Assembly (NCBI GenBank): GCA_002633005.1
Contig: NMRA01000027.1
Span: 6,489-69,147, forward strand
Direction: 5' to 3'
Length of the DNA: 62,659 bases
Source: Phoronis australis
Taxonomy: Eukaryota > Phoronida > Phoronidae
In this document: one piece after another, positions 22,937-32,815 of the stretch
Layout of the letters: each line of letters starts with the position of its first letter
Position numbering within the stretch: the stretch's first letter is position 1
Made by a program: the position numbers and the translations under genes
The notes under the pieces: model-generated
The model's input: the letters and a program-made list of their open reading frames with translations, nothing else
What the model was told of the DNA's origin: nothing
Databases searched by the model: none

Positions 22937-24506
22937 TTATGTCACATGACTCAACAATTTAGAGAACTTTAGACAAACAGAGCAAAATGGAAAAAATGAA
23001 ATTGCCATTAGGGGGCAAAGCGTTCGTCGGATACATCTGAGAGTTGTCTTCCGTTGTCAACTTCATATGAATACACTTGCTAAATTTAATAAAGATCCTG
23101 CAGAGGGCTTCGGAGATACAGCTAAAGACAAAGCTGCCACCAGGAGGCACCACTGTAATTGAAGTCAGAAAATTATCATCCTCTTCACACTAAGAACATA
23201 TCAGCCAATTTTCACGACAATACTAAGAGTGGTTTGGTTGACAGATGGCAGACGCCAAAAACAGACAAGAAAATGGTAAAAATTGCCCCTAGATGGCGCA
23301 AAATAAGTCGAATATGTCTGAAAGCCGAAAAATATTATCGCTTCTTTAAAAGGAAGCTATCTACCAAATTTCATGAAAATTCGTAGAGGAACTCCAGAGA
23401 AACACGAAAGCAGAAAAAAAGGAAATAGCCACTATTGGGCATAGCATTCATTGGATCCGTCTGAAAGTCATCGTCTTCCGTTGTTAACTTCATATAAATA
23501 CACGCGCTATATTCACTAAAGATCCTGAAGAGGGATTAGGAGGTATGGGTGCAAAAAAACAAAACTGCCACTAGGAGGCGTCACAGTAGTCAAAGTTGTT
23601 GGAAAATCATCGCCAGTCGTCCTCCTCATAGTAAGAACATACACGTCAATTTTCACAATCATCCTTAGAGTGGCTTGGTTGACGGAAGAACGGACGCCAA
23701 AAAAAAGACTTGAAAACAATAAAAAAGGCCACTAGGTGGCACAAAATACCTTGAATCCATCCGAAAACAGGAGGATAGCGTCATCTCATTAATAGATGCC
23801 TATGTGCCAAATTTTATAGAAATCATTGAGGACCTTTGACGATACAGAGGTAAAGGAAAAAAACTAAAATTGCCAATAGGGGGCACACCGGTAGTCAAAT
23901 CTGTCCAAAAGGCGTCGTTGTCTGTTGTCAACTTCATACAAATACATTTGCTACATTTAATAAAGATCCTGCAGAGCGTTTAGGAGATACAGCCATGGGA
24001 GCAAAAATAAACAAAACTGCCACTAGGAGGTGCTACAGTAGTCAAAAGTCAAAGTTATCGAAACATCATCGTCAACCGTCTCTTCACAGTAAGAACATAC
24101 ATGCCAATTTTCATAATCATCCTTAGAGTATTTTGGTTGATAGTGGGGTGGACGCCAAAAAACGGATTCGAAAATAGTAAAAATGGTCACTAGAAGTCGC
24201 AAAATGCTTCGAATCCATGGAAAACGGGAGGATAGCCTCATCTCATTAACAGATACTTATGTGCCAAATTTCATGAAAAATTGAAACATTTGAAGATAGA
24301 GGCAAACGTACAAATATGTAAACATGGTTGTGGCCATATAGTGTGACATTGAAGATTCTTGTTAAATCTAAATCATTCTATTAACAAACTGCTGCTGCCA
24401 TCTGTTGGTACTCTAGCCTAGCTTTCCACTCAACTTAGCAAAGATCAACAGGAAGGATCTCTAGGGTACAAAAAAGCATCTCTCACCAATGTGAATGTAA
24501 GCTTAC

Positions 24507-24658
24507 CGAGTCAAAGCAACGTACGCTGGCAGCTTCTGAGTATCCAAAAGATGGCGCTTCATATACAGCTGCTGGTAAGTATAGCACGTGTTTTAAGTAC
24601 ATGTCGAACATCGAGCGAATCATGACCCCAGATGCATCAGATATCTGAGTGAAAATAT
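24507..24658 (-). CDS. DTN: Dystrobrevin coding exon 5 (EF-hand-like region)
   Basis: This exon encodes codons 150-200, with the first codon split. IFTQISDASG is followed by LPAAVYEAPSFGYSEAA, the highly conserved L-P-x-A-V-x-E-x-P-x-F-G-Y block between the two EF-hand-like regions of dystrobrevin. The acceptor TTTTTCAG|AT gives AT, which completes the Tyr codon begun by exon 4. The donor is GACTCG|GTAAGC, phase 0. Confidence 0.95.
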
Positions 24659-25438
24659 CTGAAAAACAAAAACCCATTGACTGACTCCTGCACTGACACT
24701 AAGACAATGCTTATCAAGTAGAATCCAACTACAACTTGGCAAATATCTACCATATTTCTGGTAACAGCCACTTCTTTGGGTGAATAAAGGGCATCGAATT
24801 TCCTTTAAGAAAAAAGATCCTAAGGTAACTTTTCAAAGGGAATTCAACTTCAGAATCCAAACAGGTAAAAAGTCACTGGCTCCCGTGAACAATTTATTTC
24901 AGCCAGTGATTGACAAGTCAACACAGAACAAGAATCATATCCAGAGTCCAAGACGAAACAAGAATACGTTGATCTCTTTCAAAGTGTTTTTTAGCTTTTA
25001 TGTGAGTTAGTTTCTTTGAAATAAAGGGTTGTGACATATACCAATACCAAAATTTACTTTCTTAAAATTTGGTGGAGACAAGAGAAATATATAATATTCT
25101 TAAAAAACAGGCTGAATAATCAGAGAAGAATAGATAGAACAGAAACATTTGGTAAAAGCAATTAAGATAAGTGTAGTGGACACAAGAATATAACCAGTGA
25201 TATTTGATTTTTAGGTAACCCACAGTTGTATGCATAGGAGGACATTGTCAATGTGTAGGAGGGCATTGCCAATAATCAAATGTCAGGGCAAGTGATACCT
25301 ATTAAATAATTTAAAGCAGAGTATCGACAAAATGTCAACAGATAATCGTAGGCTGTTAATGAGATAACATTAACATAACATATAGGATAGTGAAATAATA
25401 TTGAGTAACATGCCTAACAATTAAAAGTATGAAAACTT
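24659..25438. other. Intron 4, nothing recognised
   Basis: No exon is supported. A plus-strand frame at 24780-25010 has no domain. Confidence 0.4.
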
Positions 25439-25665
25439 AATAGATATGTGTCCAATACCTTGGACCAATAGATATGTGTCCAATACCTTGGACCAATAGA
25501 TATGTGTCCAATACCTTGGACCAATAGATATGTGTCCAATACCTTGGACCAATAGATATGTGTCCAATACCTTGGACCAATAGATATGTGTCCAATACCT
25601 TGGGCTAATAGATATGTGTCCAATACCTTGGACTAATAGATATGTGTCTTATACCTTGGACTAAT
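25439..25665. repeat. 28-bp minisatellite, ~8 copies
   Basis: Copies of AATAGATATGTGTCCAATAC followed by CTTGGACC, nearly perfect in the left six units. The minus-strand open frame across it is an artefact of the period. Confidence 0.95.
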
Positions 25666-26227
25666 CGTTGGTTAATAAATTACCACTTATTTTGATCTGC
25701 CTGTCTGACACATGAAAGTTGATACCCAGTGATTACCCTAATTTCAACCCATACAATTTAGTGTATCAAATATTTGAATTTGACATAGTTGTTTCCCCTG
25801 CAGAATTTGTAAATGAGATGTCCACAAGGGTTCAAACAAACAAAAAACATATAAACACAAGATAATACAGAGGTGACACACTTCCCTGGCTGATGAGCTC
25901 AATAGAGCAGTACTAGGACATCACAAGCCTTTAATGATTCGGACAGCACCACAGGGGCAGTCCCGTCTTCAATAACTCAAACAGCACCAAATTTACAAAC
26001 ACAACAACAGATTTTATAGCTTTGGTCAAAGCTAGAACTTCAAGAAGTTTATCTCATAAAATAATAATAATAATCCCAAAATTTGCAATTTTCCTCCAAA
26101 TACCCCCTTTAAAGCCCTGTCTATATGACCAAACTGTTAATTACAACAGTACTAATATCTGTCACGAGATGGTGCTACTAGTGCGGAACAGTCATAGTTC
26201 ATGTGAAAATATAGTAATTGATATGTC
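25666..26227. other. Intron 4, nothing recognised
   Basis: No exon, RNA or dispersed repeat was seen. Confidence 0.4.
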
Positions 26228-26310
26228 ATTCACTCAGTCATGTGATCCATACAAGCAGTCATGTGATCAATACACACAGTCATGTGATCCATTTACTCAG
26301 TCATGTGTTG
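26228..26310. repeat. ~22-bp minisatellite, 4 copies
   Basis: Four copies of CAGTCATGTGATCCAT with a variable spacer, 80 bases from the donor of exon 4. Confidence 0.85.
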
Positions 26311-26389
26311 GAAACAAGAAGTGAGCATGTTGTACTGATAAATCAGATACAGCACAAGACCATTAAAAGACGCATATGATTATACATAC

Positions 26390-26475
26390 ATCGTAGCTTG
26401 TCCACCAGCTTCCCTGCACAAAGTGTTGCCAAGGCAACCTTCAACGAGATCACTCGCAGTTGGCCCTGCCCATCT
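26390..26475 (-). CDS. DTN: Dystrobrevin coding exon 4 (first EF-hand loop)
   Basis: This exon encodes codons 121-149, both ends split. Joined to exon 3 the reading is AAYDKDGQGQLRVISLK, then VALATLCAGKLVDKLR, which lines up with the dystrobrevin/dystrophin EF-hand segment. The acceptor TGTGGTTGTAG|A was chosen because it alone keeps phase with exon 3; a nearer AG at 26464-26465 would shift the frame. The donor is CGAT|GTATGT. The D-x-D-x-x-G loop start is closer to a canonical EF-hand than in vertebrate dystrobrevin, but loop position 12 is Ser, not Glu. Confidence 0.93.
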
Positions 26476-26771
26476 CTACAACCACAGAATATCATACGAA
26501 TTATATAAAAAATACACACTTATCTAGTCTTTCAAACTTTTCAAATTACTTATTGTGCTTAATGCTATACTGTAACAGAGGTTACTACAGCCTTTTTGTC
26601 CAAAATGTTAAAAAACACTTGAAACTGTATATCAGGAAAAATACGATATATGATGCACAAATTAAAAAGAATTGAACAAATGCACAGCAGTTAGTTTAAA
26701 GTGCCTTCTGTCACCACTGCAACAATGACCTACTTTTGAGACAGAACTGGAGAACATGAATCACCTGTGAT

Positions 26772-28530
26772 TTAACAACAGCAACACGGAGCGTTAAACT
26801 ATGCCCACGAATGCAACGCAAATGGTGTGCTTTTACGGTCTTTATTTGTATCATAAAAATGGCCACTAGATAGAGCAAATATGTCCAATCTATTCGAAAA
26901 TGGGAACATGTCGTTGCTTCGTTAATAGAAGGCTATTCACCAAATTTCATAAAAGTATGTCAAGGAACTTCAGTGAAACAAAGGAAAACGACATAAAATG
27001 AAATTGCCACTAGGGGACACAGCGTTTATTGGATCCACCTGAAAGTCGTTGTCTGTTGTTAGCTTTATATAAATACACTTACTAAATCTAATAACGATCC
27101 TGCAGTGATTTTAGGAGATACAGCTATGGGCGCAAAACAAAATTACCACTAGGTGATCCCACATAATCAAAGTTGCCATAACCAACTGTCCTCTTAACAC
27201 TGAGAACATATACGTCAATTTTCAAAACCATCCTTAGAATGGTTTGGTTGATGGAAGGGTGGATGCTAAAAAACACTCGAAAATGGTCACTAGGTGGCAC
27301 AAAATACCTCGATCCCAACCGACAACAGGAGAATAGTGTCGTCTCACAAAAAAGATGCCAATATTCAAAATTTTATGAAAATCTGTTGAAGGCCTTTGAA
27401 GGAGGTAAATGTAACAAACTAAAATTGCCACTAGGGGGCACACCGATAGTCATATCCATTCGAAAATCGTTATCATCTGTTGCCAACATCATATAAATAC
27501 ACTTGACGAATTTAGTAAACATCCTGCAAACAGTTTAGGAGATACAGTCATGGGCACATAAAACCAAAACAGCCACTATGAGGCGCCACAGTAGACATAG
27601 GGTTGGCAAATCATCGTCAGCTGTCCTCTTCACAGTATGTACATGCAAATTATCAAAACCATCCTTAGAGCAGTTTGTTTGATAGAGGGGTGGACGCTAA
27701 AAAACAGATTCGAAAACAGTAGAAATGGCCACTAGGTGGCACAAACTACATTGAATCCATCTGAAAACGGGAGAATAGCGTAATCATACTAATAGATGCC
27801 TATATGCCAAATTTTATGAAAATATGTGGAGGACCTTTGACGATAGAGGTAAACATAAAAAAAACAAAATTGCCGCTAGGGACACGCCAGCAGCCAGATC
27901 CTTCCGAAAGTCAGCATTGTCCATTGTCAACATCACATAAATACACTTGCTAAATTTAGTAAAGATCCTGCAAACAGTTTAGGAGATACAGCCATAGGCG
28001 CAAAAAGAACAAAAAATGCCAATAGGCGGCGCCACATTAGTCGTCAGAAAATCATCGTCAGCCATTTTCTTCATAGCAAGAACATACATGCCAATTTCCA
28101 CAATCATCCTTGGAGCACTTTGGTTGATAGAGGGGTCGATGCCAAAAAACTTTACTCGAAAGCTGTAAAAATGGCCACTAGATGGCACAAACTATGCCGA
28201 ATCCATCCGAAAACGGGAGGAAAACATCACCTCACTAATAGGTGCCTTTATACCAAATTTTATGAGAATTCGTTGAGGACCTTTGGAGATACAGACTGAG
28301 GTAAATGTAAAAAACTAAAATTGCCACTAGGGGGCACACCAGTAGTCCAATCCGTCCAAAAGCTAGCTCATGCCTTCCCATCCATCAAAGAAGCAGATGT
28401 GCAAAACTTGATGAACATACGTCAAGGGGTTTTGGAGATAGAGCACCGGATGCCGGACACCAGACGTCGGACGGACACACAAAGATGACGGCACAATGCG
28501 TCCACATATAAATATGTGGGCGCATAAAGA
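26772..28530 (+). repeat. Trimeric dispersed repeat, locus 2 (most complete)
   Basis: This runs from the 5' end (AACACGGAGCGTTAAACTAT) to the 3' end, where a GCCGGACACC/GGACGGAC-rich stretch is followed by the hairpin CCACATATAAATATGTGG and then GCGCATAAA. Core positions are 26860 A, 27008 B, 27148 C, 27290 A, 27430 B, 27572 C, 27729 A, 27873 B, 28020 C, 28172 A and 28324 B. It lies in intron 3 of dystrobrevin. It has no coding frame. Confidence 0.85.
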
Positions 28531-28572
28531 TTGAACATGGTGAAACGGAATACTTGAACCATTCACCACTTC

Positions 28573-28715
28573 ACTGCACCATATTAGTCACCTCACCACA
28601 CAGTATGAACATTATGAAGTCACCTCAGTACAAAGTATGAACATTATGAAGTCACCTCAGTACAAAGTATGAACATTACGAAGCTAGCTTACTACGCAGT
28701 ATGAACATTTTGAGG
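28573..28715. repeat. ~33-bp minisatellite, 4 copies
   Basis: Copies of AGTATGAACATTATGAAGTC with CACCTCAGTACAA, directly after the trimeric repeat. Confidence 0.9.
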
Positions 28716-30034
28716 TTACAACTCTCCGTGAACTCTTAATATCACAACTGCAATAAACTTGCGTTCTGTTGGAGAAACAAACCTTTGATTTTGCCCATTA
28801 GCACTACTGGTATAAAATGGGGCTATTCGGAAATTTACATTAACTAGAGGGCGCGTGTGTACTACTGGTGATAGATGAGCAGCCTCGATTTCGCGAGCCC
28901 TTTAAATACATGGTCAAATGGCTTGCAGCCATGCCAACTGAATCTGGGATTGCGTGCTTCTATGAGAGGAAGTAAGCACGCCCTTATACAAAGGTAAGGT
29001 TTGTGATTATTTTAACGATTATTCCATGTTTATTCTACTGATGCCTGTTATCTGAGGTACTCGCCGATGTCGACTTTACGGCAGTCGCCAGTCGCGTTAA
29101 TCTTTTTTGTGATGTGTGTTACAATACTTAACGTAGCTCTCGGGATCTTTTCATACATCAAAGCAGTACATGTATTATTGTTTGAAATGATTTCTAACAG
29201 GTTTATCAGTGACAGTTACATCAATCAATGCTGAACGTTTATGTTGTCAACTCGATATTGGTTGGTGAGTTAAGATTACAATCCAAGCCCAATGGCAAAG
29301 GGTACTGACAAATATCCATTAGACTATTTGTTTACTCCCTACCCTATGTCTTCCGGAAATCTATTACATCATGTTGAAATGGAATCTATCATGTCTGTTT
29401 TCACGTGACCTTTGGTTTTTAGGTTTGAGGGCATGTACCGAGCAGAGGAGATATGCATCGCTTCTGCAACATCCCTGAATGGACAAAAATTGGTTTTTTA
29501 GCATTTGACTGCAGCTAACCAGCAAGATCTTCCCATCCAGTGCAGATCTGTTGTCAAAGCCCACTTTCTACCTTCGAGACAACGAACAAAGCCTTTGAAA
29601 AGAGTTATTTTTAAAGAAAGGTATGTACCGGTAAGTCATTTTGTTAAATTTACTTATTCAGGTCCTTAGCAGGGGATTGGCATAGGGGGTTGGGCTCGTA
29701 ATATTTGGTGCAACTGTATGAGTGGAAATAACAGGTAATACATGTTTGGGGGAAAGAGCATGGTGAGGTAATTCTTAACCTTCATGAAGTTCCTTCAAGT
29801 TTATTTCATGAAACTGTTTTGCTATCAACTGTAAACTCATTCTCACTAACTGAATAGTTTTAAAGGAGAATGCCACTGTTTTAATTAGTCTTTCTTACCA
29901 TCTTAATCGGACTATATCCACATTGCCTCGCATACGGTCGACCTTACCTTGACAAGAGGTGTCGCGTTAACCTGTGAGGAAGGTGAAAAACGACGCAGCG
30001 ACCTCAGTGGTTCATTTGCATAGTGAATGCCGCT
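28716..30034. other. Intron 3, upstream of THAP exon
   Basis: No confident exon. A plus-strand donor-like ACAAAG|GTAAGG lies near 28991, and a short frame before it contains MPTESGIAC. This could be an old gene fragment, but there is no matching acceptor. Confidence 0.3.
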
Positions 30035-30233
30035 ATGTTGTGGTGCATCGTTCCCGCTTGTCTTAACAATGCAGATGCGAGGAAAGCGGGTATATCGTTT
30101 TTTTTACTTCCTCGAGAGTCTGAAATGCTTTGGAAGTGGCTCGCAGTAGTGAAGAATGAAAAGTTTGCTGTAAATAGCAAGTATGAGGCCGTGAAACATC
30201 TCCATGTCTGTAGCCTGCAGTTGTCGGTCGACA
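30035..30233 (+). CDS. THAP-type zinc-finger exon (first exon candidate)
   Basis: The frame starts MLWCIVPACLNN and has the THAP layout. There is an N-terminal Cys pair (C-x4-C) and a hydrophobic FFLLPRESE block equivalent to the F-P segment. An invariant Trp in LWKWLAVVKNEKF and a C-terminal VCSLQL complete it. In the family this last part reads C-S-x-H-F, so the fourth zinc ligand (His) is Gln here and the finger may be inactive. THAP domains bind DNA and are found in host transcription factors and in P-element-like transposases. A strong donor GTGAGT follows at 30234, in phase 1, so the protein should continue in another exon; none was confirmed. It lies inside dystrobrevin intron 3 on the opposite strand. 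Confidence 0.5.
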
Positions 30234-30275
30234 GTGAGTCTGACGAATGCAGGCTTACCAACTAACTATCCATAC

Positions 30276-30426
30276 GTTCCGTTGCCTGAGCTTGTTCACG
30301 GCGCGTCTCTAGTATTTCTTCATCACTGTATTCCGGTTCGAACTGATAGACGGTGAAACTTAATGATCCACCTGCGAAGTCTTCGTCGTATGAGCTCTGG
30401 TCTAAGTCGGGATTGCGAGTTGCCAT
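30276..30426 (-). CDS. Putative first exon with YQFEPEYSDEE motif
   Basis: A start codon at 30426 opens 50 codons beginning MATRNPDLDQ. They contain an acidic stretch, then YQFEPEYSDEEILETRREQA. A donor-like GGAAC|GTATGG follows and leaves phase 1. The Tyr-x-Phe-Glu-Pro-Glu segment resembles the N-terminus of the many invertebrate proteins annotated as P2X7-like, named for the cytosolic P2X7 domain and not for a channel. That assignment is tentative because the Cys-rich domain was not found downstream. A TATA-like box lies 60 bases upstream. It converges with the THAP exon, with only about 40 bases between the two donors. Confidence 0.35.
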
Positions 30427-30485
30427 GTTGACGTTTATTACTGAGCGTTCTGTTTCAATATGAATTATTCTCACCCTAACCAATA

Positions 30486-30493
30486 CTTATATA
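30486..30493 (-). promoter_or_regulatory. TATA-like box
   Basis: On the minus strand this reads TATATAAG, 60 bases before the start codon at 30426. The position suits a TATA box for a short 5' leader. Such motifs are common by chance in AT-rich DNA. Confidence 0.3.
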
Positions 30494-30974
30494 ACACTGA
30501 AACAAAGTCTGTCTCATTAGATGCAATTTGTAATGCCTTTGGAGTGTTTGTGAGTGCAAATGATTTGAGAAGCCAGCAATGAATAAATCCCTGCTTTACC
30601 GGCTTTAGGTGCAATAAAAGTAATTGACCGGACACCAAGGCCGTGTGAGCGCATGCTTATTCAGTGCTTGCTGACAGAAACCGTTGTGAAACAATAACTC
30701 GATTTTCTTTCTCACGGTCAGGTGTTAGGGGAATCTTTATTTACCTATACATTATTCAAATAATGATTGTCAATGAACAACTTCTGTCCTTACGGTTCTG
30801 TAGCCAAAGGGGAACCTGAATTCGCGGCACCCCCACGAGTAAGTAGATTTGCAGTTTCGTGGCTAATTCACCAACATAATCACGTGCACATGACTTCTTT
30901 GGCTCACTAGTATAGTATTTTCTTGACTACAAGTTTAGTTTCCAACCATGGCTGGTTTATGTTCGTGATGTCTT

Positions 30975-31082
30975 CAGTCCGGCCGCGATGGGCCTGATTG
31001 GGTACTGAGCCACTGGCCGGGACTGATAAGGAGTCAGTCCGGCTGCAACGGGCCTGATCGGGTTCCGAGCCACTGGCTGGAA
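30975..31082. repeat. ~56-bp direct repeat x 2
   Basis: Two copies of a GC-rich unit with CAGTCCGGCYGCRAYGGGCC, ending GAGCCACTGGC. Confidence 0.85.
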
Positions 31083-32175
31083 TAACAAGCGTTTTGTTTG
31101 TTTAGAATTAAAAAAATAAGTCTAAACAACACAGATCTAGGTTCTCCTGTCGGTATTTCACGGAAGAATACTTCGAATTTGTCTCCACAGACCCCAAACA
31201 CCTGCTACGGACCTTGGTAAATTGGCCTGCCGAACTTTGTAAGCTACGGTGTGTCCAAATACCAAAAAATCTGTAACAGCTAAATAAAACAACACGTTTT
31301 TATAAGAACTCGGTGTATTTTTAAGGGTTTTAAACCGAAGTTTGACGATTTATTGGTGTTAAGCAATAAATTCAATCGATAAGCTGACACTAGTAACATG
31401 TGTTGTGAACTGCTGAACAGACTGTGTGTGAAACCAGTGACATCATTGGATAATTTCAAAGCCTCCGTCTGCCGTCAGGTGTCAGGTAACTACTTGATCT
31501 AAATCGATACAAAATAGGTTGTTTTTTGGGTGGCGTGCTCCTTTAAGGCATGCCCTGAAATGTAGCAAGTCGTTTATAAATTTAAGTGACTGCCATTTTT
31601 TGTGAAAATTGCGTTTTTGATGGTGTCTTATGATTTGTAATTACTCTTAAACAACCGAAAGATTATCCATCATTGTTTAAATGACCAAAGTCTTCATATC
31701 TTCTATTAGAAGAAAAATAAAAAGTCTGAGATACGGTTCCCTCAGCCATAGACTAGAAGTATGCTTGACAGACCCATATTTCTGTAATTGGACTTAAAAA
31801 TTGCTGAAAGTATCAAAAATAAAAAGTCTTGAAAATGGGTAACAAAGGCTTGAAATTGTCTCAAAAAACTTGCATATTTTGCAGACAAGTGATGGGTTTA
31901 AAGAATTGTTATGGCTACGAATGAAAAATAAAGAGTAGACGTAGTTTTATACAATACTAATTATATACACCCTTGCTTTCTGAAAATAGTTTTTAACTTT
32001 GTGTGAAATTGTAGAGTAGTCACCGTATCACATTTTTGAAAAACAGGGGTAGCATTTTTGACCCAACCTGGAGTACTTAATTATTCATATTTCAATATTT
32101 GTTCCAGGTTCAGTGACATTTTAAGGCCACTTCAAGCTGCAACATAGACAAGCTTTGTTACTCATTTCTCTTCCC
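31083..32175. other. Intron 3, nothing recognised
   Basis: AT-rich, no exon seen. The last 20 bases form a good acceptor on the plus strand (TTCTCTTCCCACAG). Confidence 0.35.
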
Positions 32176-32815
32176 ACAGCATTTCCACACACCAGCAGAG
32201 CTGCATGGCACAGTGTAAAAGTCAGTGGCCCTGGAGAAATGTGAATCACAGTACTATGTTACCACAAGACAATGTGCCAGTGGATTGTTTGTGTACGAAG
32301 AGGAACTATATATGACTGCTACACAAGTCAGCCTCATTGGTGAGGATGCCCTTTCATAGGCAATAAGTCACATGTGGACAATAGCTTATTTCCTTTCCAT
32401 GAGGGACTGAAACTTAAAGATGTAGTGACACTCTGGTGCAGTTCGGGGTCAGATTTTGGGCACAAAACGAGTGAAAGTGATATGCTGTTGTGTGTACCTT
32501 AAAGGATCTAATTGTGGATGTTATTGAGGCTGAATGAAGTTACATGAAGGAAAGCCACGTGCTGAAACTGGACAAGTACTTTTATAGGCCATTGAAACTA
32601 GATCCCAGTGAAATGAAGACCACAAGCATCTGGTATAAATACCTGTCCTTGCTCAATGAGTGACATTAACTTTTCTTTTCTAATGGTAAAAACCTTTCAA
32701 CTTGGCACAAATTATGGGGAAATGACATTCAGTGACTGCATCGATTGTCTTATTGTCAGTAGAAAGCCTGTTAATGTTACACTTTGATGATCGAATAAAT
32801 TTTTCATCAACAGGC
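32176..32815 (+). pseudogene. Decayed coding-like frames, unassigned
   Basis: After a good acceptor, three coding-like stretches follow in the same direction, separated by stops. One (about 32215-32357) contains QCASGLFVYEEELYMTATQV. One (about 32368-32501) contains LKLKDVVTLWCSSGSDFG. One (about 32504-32662) contains HVLKLDKYFYRPLKLDP and is cut by a TGA. An AATAAA lies at about 32796. The composition looks protein-coding, but the frames are broken and no family was recognised. It may be the remains of the gene whose first exon is the THAP exon 2 kb upstream; that link is only inferred from strand and order. Confidence 0.3.

Larger units (their letters stand above)
19545..22961 (-). mobile_element. 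Dead non-LTR retrotransposon (LINE)
   Basis: A minus-strand element ends 3' in an (ATT)n tail at 19545. It is flanked by an imperfect direct repeat, GGAACTTCAG (19535-19544) and GAGAACTTTAG (22962-22972). From 5' to 3' it carries an endonuclease fragment, a pre-RT region, a reverse transcriptase and a C-terminal Cys-rich region, all broken by stops and frameshifts. It lies in sense orientation inside intron 5 of dystrobrevin, within the trimeric repeat. The motifs fit the CR1/Jockey-type endonuclease-bearing LINEs; the clade is not determined. Confidence 0.9.
19335..24300 (+). repeat. Trimeric dispersed repeat, locus 1 (split by LINE)
   Basis: Left part 19335-19544, right part 22962-24300. 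Monomers of about 145 bp are marked by a shared core (GCCACTAG then GGGGCAC or a variant). Three types alternate in the order B (GGGGGCA..CC), C (GGAGGCG/TG.CAC) and A (GGTGGCACAAA). Cores lie at about 22995 B, 23140 C, 23289 A, 23430 B, 23568 C, 23729 A, 23872 B, 24018 C and 24184 A. The trimer repeats every 428-455 bp. The 5' end (GAGCAACGCAGAGCGTTGAA) matches that of locus 2. It is non-coding; the mobility class is unknown. Confidence 0.8.

Noticed and set aside
25414-25623. Minus-strand frame repeating a GIGHISIGPRYWTHIYW-type peptide
   Set aside because: It is a translation of the 28-bp minisatellite and changes frame at each unit.
28918-28993. MPTESGIAC peptide before a good donor, reminiscent of the Cys-rich part of P2X7-like proteins
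   Set aside because: Only a few residues fit, the Cys spacing is incomplete and it is on the opposite strand to the FEPE exon.
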